Shown: in pieces, positions 32,064 through 41,208 of the stretch
Layout of the letters: every line of letters starts with the position of its first letter
Position numbering within the stretch: position 1 is the first letter of the stretch
Origin: Trichomonas vaginalis G3
Lineage: Eukaryota; Parabasalia; Trichomonadida; Trichomonadidae
Length of the DNA: 64,000 nucleotides
Reading direction: 5' to 3'
NCBI RefSeq assembly: GCF_026262505.1
Contig: NC_067203.1
Coordinates: 9,610,001-9,674,000, forward strand
Position numbers and translations under genes: made by a program
Notes under the pieces: model-generated
What the model was told of the DNA's origin: nothing
Databases searched by the model: none
The model's input: the letters and a program-made list of their open reading frames with translations, nothing else

Positions 32064-33776
32064 TCACTGAGCATCTTGTGTTGTTGCCTCATTATTACCA
32101 GGATCCTGAGAAATTCCTTCGTTTTGTCCAGAAAAGTCATTCTGTTGGTCAGAAATGTCTTGTTTTGGCACGTAATCAGCAAATTTCTGTTCATTGTCGC
32201 AATCTTCTTGACCATCTGCATAATATACCGAGAAATCCGGCTGTTCTCTGATACCTTGTGGCTCCGGTGGCTGCTCTCGTCTGACACGGCCAATTCCGAA
32301 AGCGCGAGGCTTGTATTGTTGAGAATACTGATTATCATTGTAATTTCCACGAGAATTGTAGCCATGAGAGTTGTAGCCGTAATTTCTTTGGTTGCCATGT
32401 AGTTGTTGACTATAATAATTCCTGTTGTAGGCGTATCTGGACTGATATCCAGAATTTTGTGGATTTCCGTAGTTTTGTGGACCATTGTAGTTATCTTGGT
32501 TATAATATTGCTGGTTGTAGTTATTTCTGTAGTCGTTGTTGTAATGGTTTCTGTCATGTTTGAATCTTTGGTTATATCCGCCTCTTCCACGGAATTTTTG
32601 TGGTCTTTGGTCGCGGTATTGCTGGTTGTATTGGAACTGATCTTCCTTTTGCGGTAGATTCTTTGTAGTGTTCTGATACATCGCCATGGAATATTTATCT
32701 GTTGAAATGTGCATGATATTGACATTATCGCGCGGTAAATCGAATTTGCTGACGAATCTGTCGCGATCGGGAATGAATGTTTCGGAAGTTCCGTCTTGTC
32801 TAATAACTCCGAATCTTCCAGAGATGTAGACGTTTTTATCCTTAGTTCTCTGGAGATCATCTTCTTCCTCTTCATCGGAATCATAATTATTCAACAAACC
32901 TTTTCTTTCGAGCTCTAATTCGTCTTCAGATTCTGATTCATAGATTGTTTCTTCGTATTCCTCTTCTTCTTCCTCGCCATCGGCATTGGCAACCTTCTTT
33001 GGCTTGGATTCCTGCTCTTCTCCTTCTTCTTCCTCTTCTTCGTAGCCATATTCGTATTCGTACTCGTATTCAGCTTTTTCTTCCTCTTCGAAGATGATAT
33101 CGTCATCATCGGAGTCGTTGTATTGTAATTGTAAGCGCATTTTGTGGCCAAGAAGTTCTTGTTTCTTTGGAAGTCTTGCTCCAGCAATTCCGTCAACAGG
33201 AACTGCCTTAGGCTTATCGTCAGGCATCTTTGGCTCTTCTGGTTGTACTTTTCTGTGCTTAATGAAGCTCTTTGGATCATTTGGATCTGCTTGAAGACGA
33301 CGACGGAATCTACGATGATCAACAACAGGACCTCTGTAACTTGTACTAGCAATACTATCTTGTGGTTCTGGTTGGGCTTTCGAACCAAGCTTAGCTATTG
33401 ATTTCTTTGGTAAATCTCCAGTTAGATCGATAATTTGTGGCTCTGGATGCTGTTGACGCTGAAAACGTTTTGGTGCAGGCTTTGCTTTATGTTTTTCTTT
33501 TGCTTGCTTTACTTCTTCGTCTTGTTTTTGTTCGATCTCCTCGAAATTTATATTTTTATTCGGAGCAGGAGTGACGGCTTGACCCTTACCCATAATCCAT
33601 TCTGATGATTGCAATTCAACAATGATTTTATCAGGGATACCTGTTGGACGATCAAGTTTTCCGACTGTTAAGCCTGTTTTCTTAAATGACACTCTAGGTA
33701 CATATACAGGGGCTTCCTCTTCTTCATTGTCGAAAGCTGTTGTAATCTTAACCATTGGCTTTTGGGGTTTATTCAT
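32064..33776 (-). CDS. Acidic and Asn/Tyr-rich low-complexity protein, likely RNA-associated
   Basis: 570 aa, ATG at 33776, intact. The N-terminal 220 residues are basic and disordered with Pro-Lys motifs. Residues about 220-310 are strongly acidic (YEYEYEYGYEEEEEEGEE and similar). A short ordered stretch follows (NVYISGRFGVIRQDG, about 318-345). Residues 390-500 are Asn/Tyr/Gln-rich with RGRGG (prion-like/RGG character), and the tail is Gln/Asp-rich. Such composition is typical of RNA granule or mRNA-binding proteins. Long frames on both strands in this region are shadows created by low-complexity codons. No catalytic domain. Confidence 0.65.
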   Translation of the reverse strand: MNKPQKPMVKITTAFDNEEEEAPVYVPRVSFKKTGLTVGKLDRPTGIPDKIIVELQSSEWIMGKGQAVTPAPNKNINFEEIEQKQDEEVKQAKEKHKAKPAPKRFQRQQHPEPQIIDLTGDLPKKSIAKLGSKAQPEPQDSIASTSYRGPVVDHRRFRRRLQADPNDPKSFIKHRKVQPEEPKMPDDKPKAVPVDGIAGARLPKKQELLGHKMRLQLQYNDSDDDDIIFEEEEKAEYEYEYEYGYEEEEEEGEEQESKPKKVANADGEEEEEEYEETIYESESEDELELERKGLLNNYDSDEEEEDDLQRTKDKNVYISGRFGVIRQDGTSETFIPDRDRFVSKFDLPRDNVNIMHISTDKYSMAMYQNTTKNLPQKEDQFQYNQQYRDQRPQKFRGRGGYNQRFKHDRNHYNNDYRNNYNQQYYNQDNYNGPQNYGNPQNSGYQSRYAYNRNYYSQQLHGNQRNYGYNSHGYNSRGNYNDNQYSQQYKPRAFGIGRVRREQPPEPQGIREQPDFSVYYADGQEDCDNEQKFADYVPKQDISDQQNDFSGQNEGISQDPGNNEATTQDAQ

Positions 33777-34335
33777 TTTTTTTAGAGATTTCTGATTGTT
33801 GAAGCCAAAAAGTGACTGAGTAAAAATCTGACAATTAATAAAAAGATAGTATATACTAATATTAATACATATATTGAATTTTCAATACAATTTTGTGAGT
33901 GTCGCAATTTTGATTGGAAATAACAAAATTCTTATTTGATTATTGCATTAGAATGAGTATACAATGTGGCCTAATTTTATTCACAAAACAACTAAAAAAT
34001 AATGTTTTGTTGGGGCGATTTCTGATCTCAATGATTTGAGATATAAAGTGGAGCAGTGTATCGTAGTATTTGATATCCAGAACACATTCTATTTCACCAA
34101 CCTAAAACTCTAAATTAAATCATTATAACTAAATTTTGAATAAAAATTGCAACACCTTTGCCCAATTCAACTTTATTCATATGAGAAACATAGATGGTTT
34201 GTTTATTATAGTACAATTCATGTATGGATGGGTTTAATGGGCTAAATTAATTTTGTTTTCCTTAGAAGAAACAAAAAGTCTTTAATATTTTTTTAAATAC
34301 AAAACAACATCTTTTTATTTACAATATCAATAAAG
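33777..34335. other. Intergenic, no gene seen
   Basis: AT-rich spacer between two minus-strand genes, with no frame or repeat of note. Confidence 0.45.
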
Positions 34336-37300
34336 TTATTGAGCTGGAGTTAATTTATCTAATTGTTCTTTCCATCCATTCATATTCAGTTTGAGCTGAT
34401 CTGACAATGGCTGGACATTTGTCATTGTTCTTAGTAAAACTCTTACCAATGGTGTTGATGTTTCGTTTAAGTATTTAGTCATTTCCTCCAACAAAACTTT
34501 TTGATCTCCTTTAGAAGCAACAACAGACAATTTGTTTACAGAAGTTGTCCATGGTTTTGTAGGATCGAATGGTCTAAACACTTCAGCAGTTACAGCGGAC
34601 TTCAACATCAACTTAAGAAGCAAAGCTTTAGCAGCTTTATCCTTGAAATCAAATGGTCCTCTATTTAATCTTATGTCCATTTCTTCAATGAGTTTTGCGT
34701 GTTGTGATGGATCCAAAGAAAGCATCAAATCAATGCACAATGTCCAGAAATCATTGACATATCCACTATCCAAGTTTTCCAAAATGTTGCATGTTGGTTG
34801 TGCCAATAAATAAATCAAAGCAGCGCAATGGAATGTCTCATTTACAGGCTGATCTTTATACAAGACATCCAAAGCTGCTTGGACTTGTGCATTGACAGTA
34901 ATTCTGTCCGAATGACCTAAATCATGGCACAAGGCTGCAACAAAGAAGGAAAGTAGCTCAATCTTTGTGAACTGAATATATAATTTGTTCAACATCATGA
35001 GCCAGAAAGCGAATTGTGTTGTAGAAACAGCATTCGCGAAATCATGGAAAGGTAATTGTTGATAATTATCAGCAATTGATGAGAAGAATCTCAATGCAAC
35101 ACCAATAGGAATCGTAAATGTCGACAAAAGTCCCATTTCAGTGAAAATGTGAATCAAAAATCTGTACAATTCGTTTCTTGGATACGAATAAACATCGAAA
35201 TTAAGAGAACCAACAATACCTGTCAAAGGATCGAAAACTCTCAATCTATCTGAAGGAACAACAGCTGTTAATTCTGTAGGAGAAAGAGTTTCAATCAGAG
35301 GGATATCAGTCAATCCGAATTCAGCAGGTTGTCTTGCAATGAATCTATCAAAAGCGAGACCAGCAAAAGATGAGAAAGCTCTAAGAAGAGATTGATCTTC
35401 TGACGTGAATCTTGGCATTGTTGTTTTGTTGATTGCTTTTGCAATACCAACAACTTGTCCACTTGCATCTAAAACAGGGATTACAAGCATTTGTTTGGCC
35501 TTGATATTTGCAGGCCACAAATCTTTGAATCTCTTTTCATTCTCAACATTTTCGATGTTGATTTCGGATCCTGTCAAAGCAACATAACCAACAGCATCTT
35601 CTTTGATTGAGAACTCTTTTGCTTCATCACCAACATTTCCTAATGGTCTTAGTTTGTTGTGTAATCTATCAACAGCAAACAAGAAACAATGCTCAGCTTC
35701 AATAAGTTCTCTTGCTCTTGAAATGATGCTTGTAATGAGTTCTTCAAGGGTTGTTGATGTACTCAAACTCAAAGCGATATCAAGCATAGCTGTCATCTTC
35801 TTCTTTGATTTAGTTGCTGCTTCGTAAAGTTGTGCATTTGATAATGCAATACCACAGAAAACATTGAAAGCTGTCATCAGTTCTACATCTGTTCTTGAGA
35901 ATTCAACAGCACCAAGTTTATTAATCATCTGTGTACAGCCAATAATGATACCAGAAGAGCTCTTGATTGGTACGCAAAGAATACTTTTTGTTCTGTATCC
36001 TGTGCTTTTATCAACGGATGGATTGAAACGTGGATCGTTATAAGCATCAGGGATATTAATTGTTTCTCCTGTTTTTGCAACATGTCCTGCAATACCATAA
36101 CCTTCCGCGATGTGGATTCTTTCGCTTGTTCCATGCGCAACCATTGACCAAAGACCGCCTCTTTCTTTGTCTACCAAGAAAAGAGAACATCTATCTGCTC
36201 CAATGAACGATTGCGCTTTTGTCATGATTTTTCTGACTAATGTGTCTGTATCCAAAACAGCGGATAACTCTTGAGCAACAGCAAGAAGAGCTGTATAGTA
36301 TTTGTGGTTGTTGAGAGCGAGTTGGATTTCGCTTATATTCCTTTCGTGGCTTTGTGCATTCGCTAAAGCGCCTTGAGAAACTCTTGAAAGAGCTTCCAAA
36401 ATGATTTCATCACTGCCTGTAAACATGAGTCCGTTTTTCTTTTGTCTTGCAACAGCAACTAAAGAGACAGTTCCTTTGGATCCCAAAAGAGGTACAGCGA
36501 GACATGGTCCATTTGGATATTCACCATCGATGTCCCTGTTGAAATCAGGATGCTCGTTTGCAACAGCGACATTTACTGTCTTTTTTTGGGTGTATGCAAC
36601 TCCTGCAATACCTGCTTGGTCCACGGCAATGTCGTTGCGGGTGATCGCACTGATATTCACTTCGGAGCCACTCTGCTGCTTTCCCTCGCAGAGTTGGAAG
36701 AGATTTCCCTTCTGTTGGTCGGCAAAGAAAATCTGAAGACTTTCACAACCGACAAGGTGGGTAACTGTCAGTTGTACTGTCTCAAGAAGTGGCATGACTT
36801 GACGTTCTGTGAGGAGTGAACGCGTTGATTCGGTCAAAATACGTTTGATCATCTCATCAATGCGAGATTCATCTTGGTAGATGCGTAATAATGAGAGAGA
36901 AAGGAAGTCAAGGATAAGATAATCGTCACCTGATGGTGTAACAACTGTACCTTTCGGAGAAAGACGATCAACAATTTGAATAACCCAAAGAACTTCCTTT
37001 TTCGTATTGACAACAGGCTGGTAAAGTACAACACGTGCATTAGAAATAACTGGGCCATCGTAATCAAGACTGTATGATGGATCTCTGGAAGGATCTGGTA
37101 AAACTAGTCTTTGGCCTTCTGAAATTGCCTTTCCAAGAAGTCCTTCTCCTTCAGGAACAAGTAAAGATGCTGTACGTGATACAATGACTTTGGCTGATGG
37201 AATGACTAACCAAAGTAAAATTCTTCTTGAGTCTAATAAGTTACGAACATTCTGTTCAAAAGTAGTAACGAGGTTTTCTGTACCTGATTCGTCGAATAAT

Positions 37301-37965
37301 CTCTCGAAAAGTTGGTTTAATTGCATGTAACGCTGCATTTGGGAGAATAAAGCTTGGCCTGCCAAACCACGAGTATTTGTATCGTTAACAGATGTAATAG
37401 ACTTAACGAGCTCATCTAGAGAGGCTTGATCATTCCTCAAGAAAGCACGAAGGAACATTGAATTTTCTAAAAAGTAAGGAGTTTCGCTTGTTTTGAAATG
37501 GGCGGATCCTGGCCTGTTCTTTTTACTGTTCTTCGCCATTTTTTGATCTTCAGTTTGAGGAATTGCAGCATTTCCAAGTGTTGGAATTCCAGTTTGTGTT
37601 TGAGCAAGTTGCTTTTCTAATTCACGACGATCCTGAAGTGCCATTTCAAGAGCTACAGCTTGATCGTTTTGAATTCTGTGTAAAACACGAATTTCTGCTT
37701 GAAGACGTTCGATTTGTTGAGATTTCATCTGAATTAGTGCTTCCATATGTGCTAATTGCATTTGATTTGCATTGGACTCACTTGTATCACCGAAAATTTG
37801 TGCATCAAGGTCATTATCTTCTGGTAATGTCATCAAATTTTGCTTTTGCTTTGGTTGAAGCAAATTCTGCGTTGGGCTACTAGCCATATTTGTTGATGCA
37901 TTACGTCCTCCAAAACTTTTAAGAAAAGAACTCAGCTGGCTGCTCTGATCGTCGTTGGAGTTCAT
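34336..37965 (-). CDS. Four-GAF cyclic nucleotide phosphodiesterase-like protein
   Basis: 1209 aa, ATG at 37965, intact. A disordered start and a coiled coil (about 65-125) precede four GAF domains at about 220-365, 380-540, 565-715 and 735-875. The third is the most canonical, with CSLFLVD, GIAGHVAKTGE, LCVPI and NKLGAVEFSRTD, close to the NKxxxxxFxxxD signature of cyclic-nucleotide-binding GAFs. Residues about 925-1200 form a PDEase_I catalytic fold (AALCHDLGHSD, HCAALIYLL). Two of four expected metal ligands are altered: the HNxxH motif reads HDFAN (974-978), and the late Asp of the CADxSN motif is replaced in KSAVTAE. It is probably a cAMP/cGMP sensor without hydrolysis. Confidence 0.82.
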   Translation of the reverse strand: MNSNDDQSSQLSSFLKSFGGRNASTNMASSPTQNLLQPKQKQNLMTLPEDNDLDAQIFGDTSESNANQMQLAHMEALIQMKSQQIERLQAEIRVLHRIQNDQAVALEMALQDRRELEKQLAQTQTGIPTLGNAAIPQTEDQKMAKNSKKNRPGSAHFKTSETPYFLENSMFLRAFLRNDQASLDELVKSITSVNDTNTRGLAGQALFSQMQRYMQLNQLFERLFDESGTENLVTTFEQNVRNLLDSRRILLWLVIPSAKVIVSRTASLLVPEGEGLLGKAISEGQRLVLPDPSRDPSYSLDYDGPVISNARVVLYQPVVNTKKEVLWVIQIVDRLSPKGTVVTPSGDDYLILDFLSLSLLRIYQDESRIDEMIKRILTESTRSLLTERQVMPLLETVQLTVTHLVGCESLQIFFADQQKGNLFQLCEGKQQSGSEVNISAITRNDIAVDQAGIAGVAYTQKKTVNVAVANEHPDFNRDIDGEYPNGPCLAVPLLGSKGTVSLVAVARQKKNGLMFTGSDEIILEALSRVSQGALANAQSHERNISEIQLALNNHKYYTALLAVAQELSAVLDTDTLVRKIMTKAQSFIGADRCSLFLVDKERGGLWSMVAHGTSERIHIAEGYGIAGHVAKTGETINIPDAYNDPRFNPSVDKSTGYRTKSILCVPIKSSSGIIIGCTQMINKLGAVEFSRTDVELMTAFNVFCGIALSNAQLYEAATKSKKKMTAMLDIALSLSTSTTLEELITSIISRARELIEAEHCFLFAVDRLHNKLRPLGNVGDEAKEFSIKEDAVGYVALTGSEINIENVENEKRFKDLWPANIKAKQMLVIPVLDASGQVVGIAKAINKTTMPRFTSEDQSLLRAFSSFAGLAFDRFIARQPAEFGLTDIPLIETLSPTELTAVVPSDRLRVFDPLTGIVGSLNFDVYSYPRNELYRFLIHIFTEMGLLSTFTIPIGVALRFFSSIADNYQQLPFHDFANAVSTTQFAFWLMMLNKLYIQFTKIELLSFFVAALCHDLGHSDRITVNAQVQAALDVLYKDQPVNETFHCAALIYLLAQPTCNILENLDSGYVNDFWTLCIDLMLSLDPSQHAKLIEEMDIRLNRGPFDFKDKAAKALLLKLMLKSAVTAEVFRPFDPTKPWTTSVNKLSVVASKGDQKVLLEEMTKYLNETSTPLVRVLLRTMTNVQPLSDQLKLNMNGWKEQLDKLTPAQ

Positions 37966-38579
37966 TTCTTTGAAATCGTTATTTTTTTACATTCAAATTT
38001 ATTGGTGCTGCACGCCAATAATTTGTGTTTAAAAGCAACTCAAAATTTATTCCCAATTATCAATATATAAGTTTGATCACTCTTTATAAAGAGAGTGAGT
38101 CCCATATTTATTCAGATTTTCATCATATGTACAGAAATATCATTGAAAATAGTGTCTCTTTTATCTCACTGCAATTTTGTTTTTCAAAATGTATGGATTC
38201 CAAAAATCATAAAATAATAAAGTTACTAGTATATGCTTTTGTTAGTGATATAACTGGTATTATGCGGAATGTTGAATTATCTTTAAATTCGTTAGGATAA
38301 TCAACATTGGACCAAATGAAGTGGGATTTCTCCTATTTTATTATTTTCAAAAATATTTGCACTAATTGCGAGAAGCAATTCGGATGTATCTTTTCAATTA
38401 TGATATACTGCTTATTGAAGAGCGGTTCCTCTATAGTTATCCTTTTCATTGTATTATACTAGAAGAAATTCAATTATTTCATTTCTCAAAGAACAAAAAT
38501 AAAAGAGGGCTAAATCCTTATTCAAAATATTTAATATCAAATAAAAATAATTTTCACAATAAATAAGTTTGAGCAAACT
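37966..38579. other. Intergenic, no gene seen
   Basis: Short plus frames (38025-38300, 38366-38566) lack any support; AT-rich spacer between two minus-strand genes. Confidence 0.45.
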
Positions 38580-41021
38580 CTATGTATCTTGGAGTTGGAA
38601 CAAAGATGATACATTTTCTGGTATCCGCATATTTGGATATGTTGATTTATGTAATAGCTTAACTAAAAGTTTCATCTCATTATATTGTGTTTCTAGTTCA
38701 ATCATGTGCTCCTTTAACTGATCAAGAGTCCTAACCCTGAGGGATGCCTTATATTCATTTGTTTCAATATCTCTTCTTATTTTCTCCAGTTCATTTTTAA
38801 GCTCTTGGATTTGATCTTCTTCTGCTTTCTTTGCATCTTCTTCATCTTTAAGAAAATCTGACCATTGTTTAAGCTGTTGTTCACTGATACTAATCTCATT
38901 CTCAAGTTGTTCCTTGCGCTTTGTTTCAATATTAATCTGCTCTTCAAGATCAGTAACGATTTTGATTCTTTTATCACATCTTTGCTTTCCTGTTTTCAGC
39001 CAATTTATATATTTAGTTCTATTTGTTTTTTGCTTTTCAATGAGATCAATTGAATGAGAGATTGCATCCCTAACTTTTCTGTTCTCTTCTGATATAGTTA
39101 CTATTTGGATATTCATGTTATTGATGTCATTACTCTTTGTTCTAATTCCTGCTTCCTTCTGGGATCTTTCACTTGTTGTCTTTTGAAGATTTTGCAATTG
39201 CTGTTGCAGTGCTTTATTAGAAATTAATCTTTGTTCCAAGTTAGTTTGTGCTTCTTCAAGTTCATTCTTTAATCTACTCTCTTGGTCTTTTAGTTTCTGT
39301 CTCTTTTCAATAACATCTTTATGTTGATCAAGTTCGGTTTCAATTGTTAATGAGCATTGAGCAGCATCAACTTTGAGAGCTTCCAATTCACGAATACAAC
39401 AATCTCTCTCAACTTCCAATTCATTAATCTGGCTCTGTAATGTTTGTGTAATCTCATCTATGTGCAAATCATCTGATTTATCGTCTTCATGAAGTTTTTG
39501 ATTGGCAATCATATGTCCATCTGTTAAAATAGAAACTAAAGGATTTTTCTTGTATTTTCTGTCTTCTGTCATGCCTCCACAAACAATTTGAAGGCATAAT
39601 ATACAATCTTCAACAGAGCTTCTGTTTCTTGACGCACTAAGAACATGAGTTAAAAGAGCAGGAAATTGGGAATCAATTGCAATTCTTATCAAAGTAGATC
39701 TCCATGCAGCCAAAAAGTGAGAAACTTCATAAAGTAAAAGGAAAAATTGCACAGATACATATGCATTGTTATTTGTAACTTGTCTCTGAAATTCAACAAA
39801 TAATTTTTGTTGATTATCGCTTAAAATATTAACAACATGAACAGTGGATTCTCTAGATCGTATTAAAAACCGCATAATCATTATAGCAGCTTCTTTTTTG
39901 TCGCTATCCACAAATTTATCAGATGATATCACAATTTTTAATGCTTTAAGGAAAGAATCCTTAACTTCATTAGAAAAGACAACATTATCGAATTTTGAAA
40001 AGATTGCGAAGAGAAATGTAACACCAACTACAGATATAAAATTATATTGAGAATCAAGAAGCGTATTAATGATTGCAAATAGACAATTCATTGATGATAT
40101 CACATCAACAAGTGTATCTACAGCGTTTGGAATATCAACTAATAATCTGAATATATAAAAAGCACTTGGACCAGCAGTAAATGTTGTACTTAAGAGAGCC
40201 CATACATCATCTGATGATAGCTTTGAGTTATCTGCAAGCTCTTTAATAATCCAACAACTGAGTTTGATAGCAAGTGGAAAAGTATTATTTAACTTGAGAC
40301 TATTAATTGATGTCTTAATACTAATATCGGGAGATATTTGAGCAGGAAAGAGAAAAACAAGATTCGTTAAAGCAGAAAGTACAATAGCAACGTTTCTATT
40401 TGAAAGCATTTCTGCAAATGTATTCTTTAATTTGTTAAATTTAGGTTGCGTACGTAAGAAAGCTGGTCCTGTTGGACAATTATGTATTAACCCTGCAATT
40501 AGTGCTAATGCCCATTCAGAATCAGTCTGATTAAAGTATGTTTGGACAATTTGATATAACATCGAGAATGTTTCGGGTGTTTCAATGATCACAGGACTTT
40601 CAGAAGCAATTAATGCGAAAAATTTAACAATAACGATTAATTGAGGTTTGTAAATTGCCTTTCCTTTTGCATCAAATACGCTATCTTTAAAGAATTTTTG
40701 TACTAGATCATCAAATGGTGCGTGTGCAGCAATTGTCTTTAATAGTATTGGATTTTGAATCGAGATTTCATTTAAAAACTCTAAAACTTTGATGCATTTA
40801 AGGACAATTTGTCCTGATGTAGTCCTAGGTAGTTGATTTCGTGTTAACAATGCAAATATGTGAAGTAAAAATGTTGAAAAATTTTGATTATTTTCGAAAG
40901 ATGATAGTGTGTTTGCTTCTATTTGAAAAGTTTCAATGTACTCAAGTATTAAAGCATCAACATCCTTTGGATTATCAATTTTTTTAGAAATTGCATCACA
41001 AAAGGACGCTAAATCAGTCAT
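38580..41021 (-). CDS. Armadillo-like/coiled-coil protein (CIP2A- or p115-like architecture)
   Basis: 813 aa from the ATG at 41021; the upstream GTG is not used. Residues about 1-510 are helical repeats of armadillo/HEAT type (for example NVAIVLSALTNLVFLF and FLFAIFSKFDNVVFSN). Residues about 525-790 form a long coiled coil rich in Glu, Gln, Lys and Leu. This head-plus-rod layout is shared by CIP2A and by the vesicle tether p115/Uso1; sequence similarity seen by eye is too weak to choose. It would act as a scaffold or tether. Intact. Confidence 0.6.
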   Translation of the reverse strand: MTDLASFCDAISKKIDNPKDVDALILEYIETFQIEANTLSSFENNQNFSTFLLHIFALLTRNQLPRTTSGQIVLKCIKVLEFLNEISIQNPILLKTIAAHAPFDDLVQKFFKDSVFDAKGKAIYKPQLIVIVKFFALIASESPVIIETPETFSMLYQIVQTYFNQTDSEWALALIAGLIHNCPTGPAFLRTQPKFNKLKNTFAEMLSNRNVAIVLSALTNLVFLFPAQISPDISIKTSINSLKLNNTFPLAIKLSCWIIKELADNSKLSSDDVWALLSTTFTAGPSAFYIFRLLVDIPNAVDTLVDVISSMNCLFAIINTLLDSQYNFISVVGVTFLFAIFSKFDNVVFSNEVKDSFLKALKIVISSDKFVDSDKKEAAIMIMRFLIRSRESTVHVVNILSDNQQKLFVEFQRQVTNNNAYVSVQFFLLLYEVSHFLAAWRSTLIRIAIDSQFPALLTHVLSASRNRSSVEDCILCLQIVCGGMTEDRKYKKNPLVSILTDGHMIANQKLHEDDKSDDLHIDEITQTLQSQINELEVERDCCIRELEALKVDAAQCSLTIETELDQHKDVIEKRQKLKDQESRLKNELEEAQTNLEQRLISNKALQQQLQNLQKTTSERSQKEAGIRTKSNDINNMNIQIVTISEENRKVRDAISHSIDLIEKQKTNRTKYINWLKTGKQRCDKRIKIVTDLEEQINIETKRKEQLENEISISEQQLKQWSDFLKDEEDAKKAEEDQIQELKNELEKIRRDIETNEYKASLRVRTLDQLKEHMIELETQYNEMKLLVKLLHKSTYPNMRIPENVSSLFQLQDT

Positions 41022-41208
41022 TTTATCGAAATTTTTAACGTGCACAATTTGTTGTCACTTTTTCCAAATCATTTCCAAAATGATTTTTCTCATCATTAAA
41101 CGAATGAATTATTGTTTTGATATGAAAGTCAGATTGCTATGATAGAAAGGATAGTATATTTTTATTCAAACATAAATAAATTATAACAAAAAATTAAATA
41201 TAATATAA

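Noticed and set aside
32003-33388. Long minus-strand and plus-strand frames (32003-32884, 32915-33388, 32076-32657)
   Set aside because: They are alternative-frame shadows of the low-complexity 570-aa gene; Thr/Ile or Lys-rich artefacts of repeated codons.
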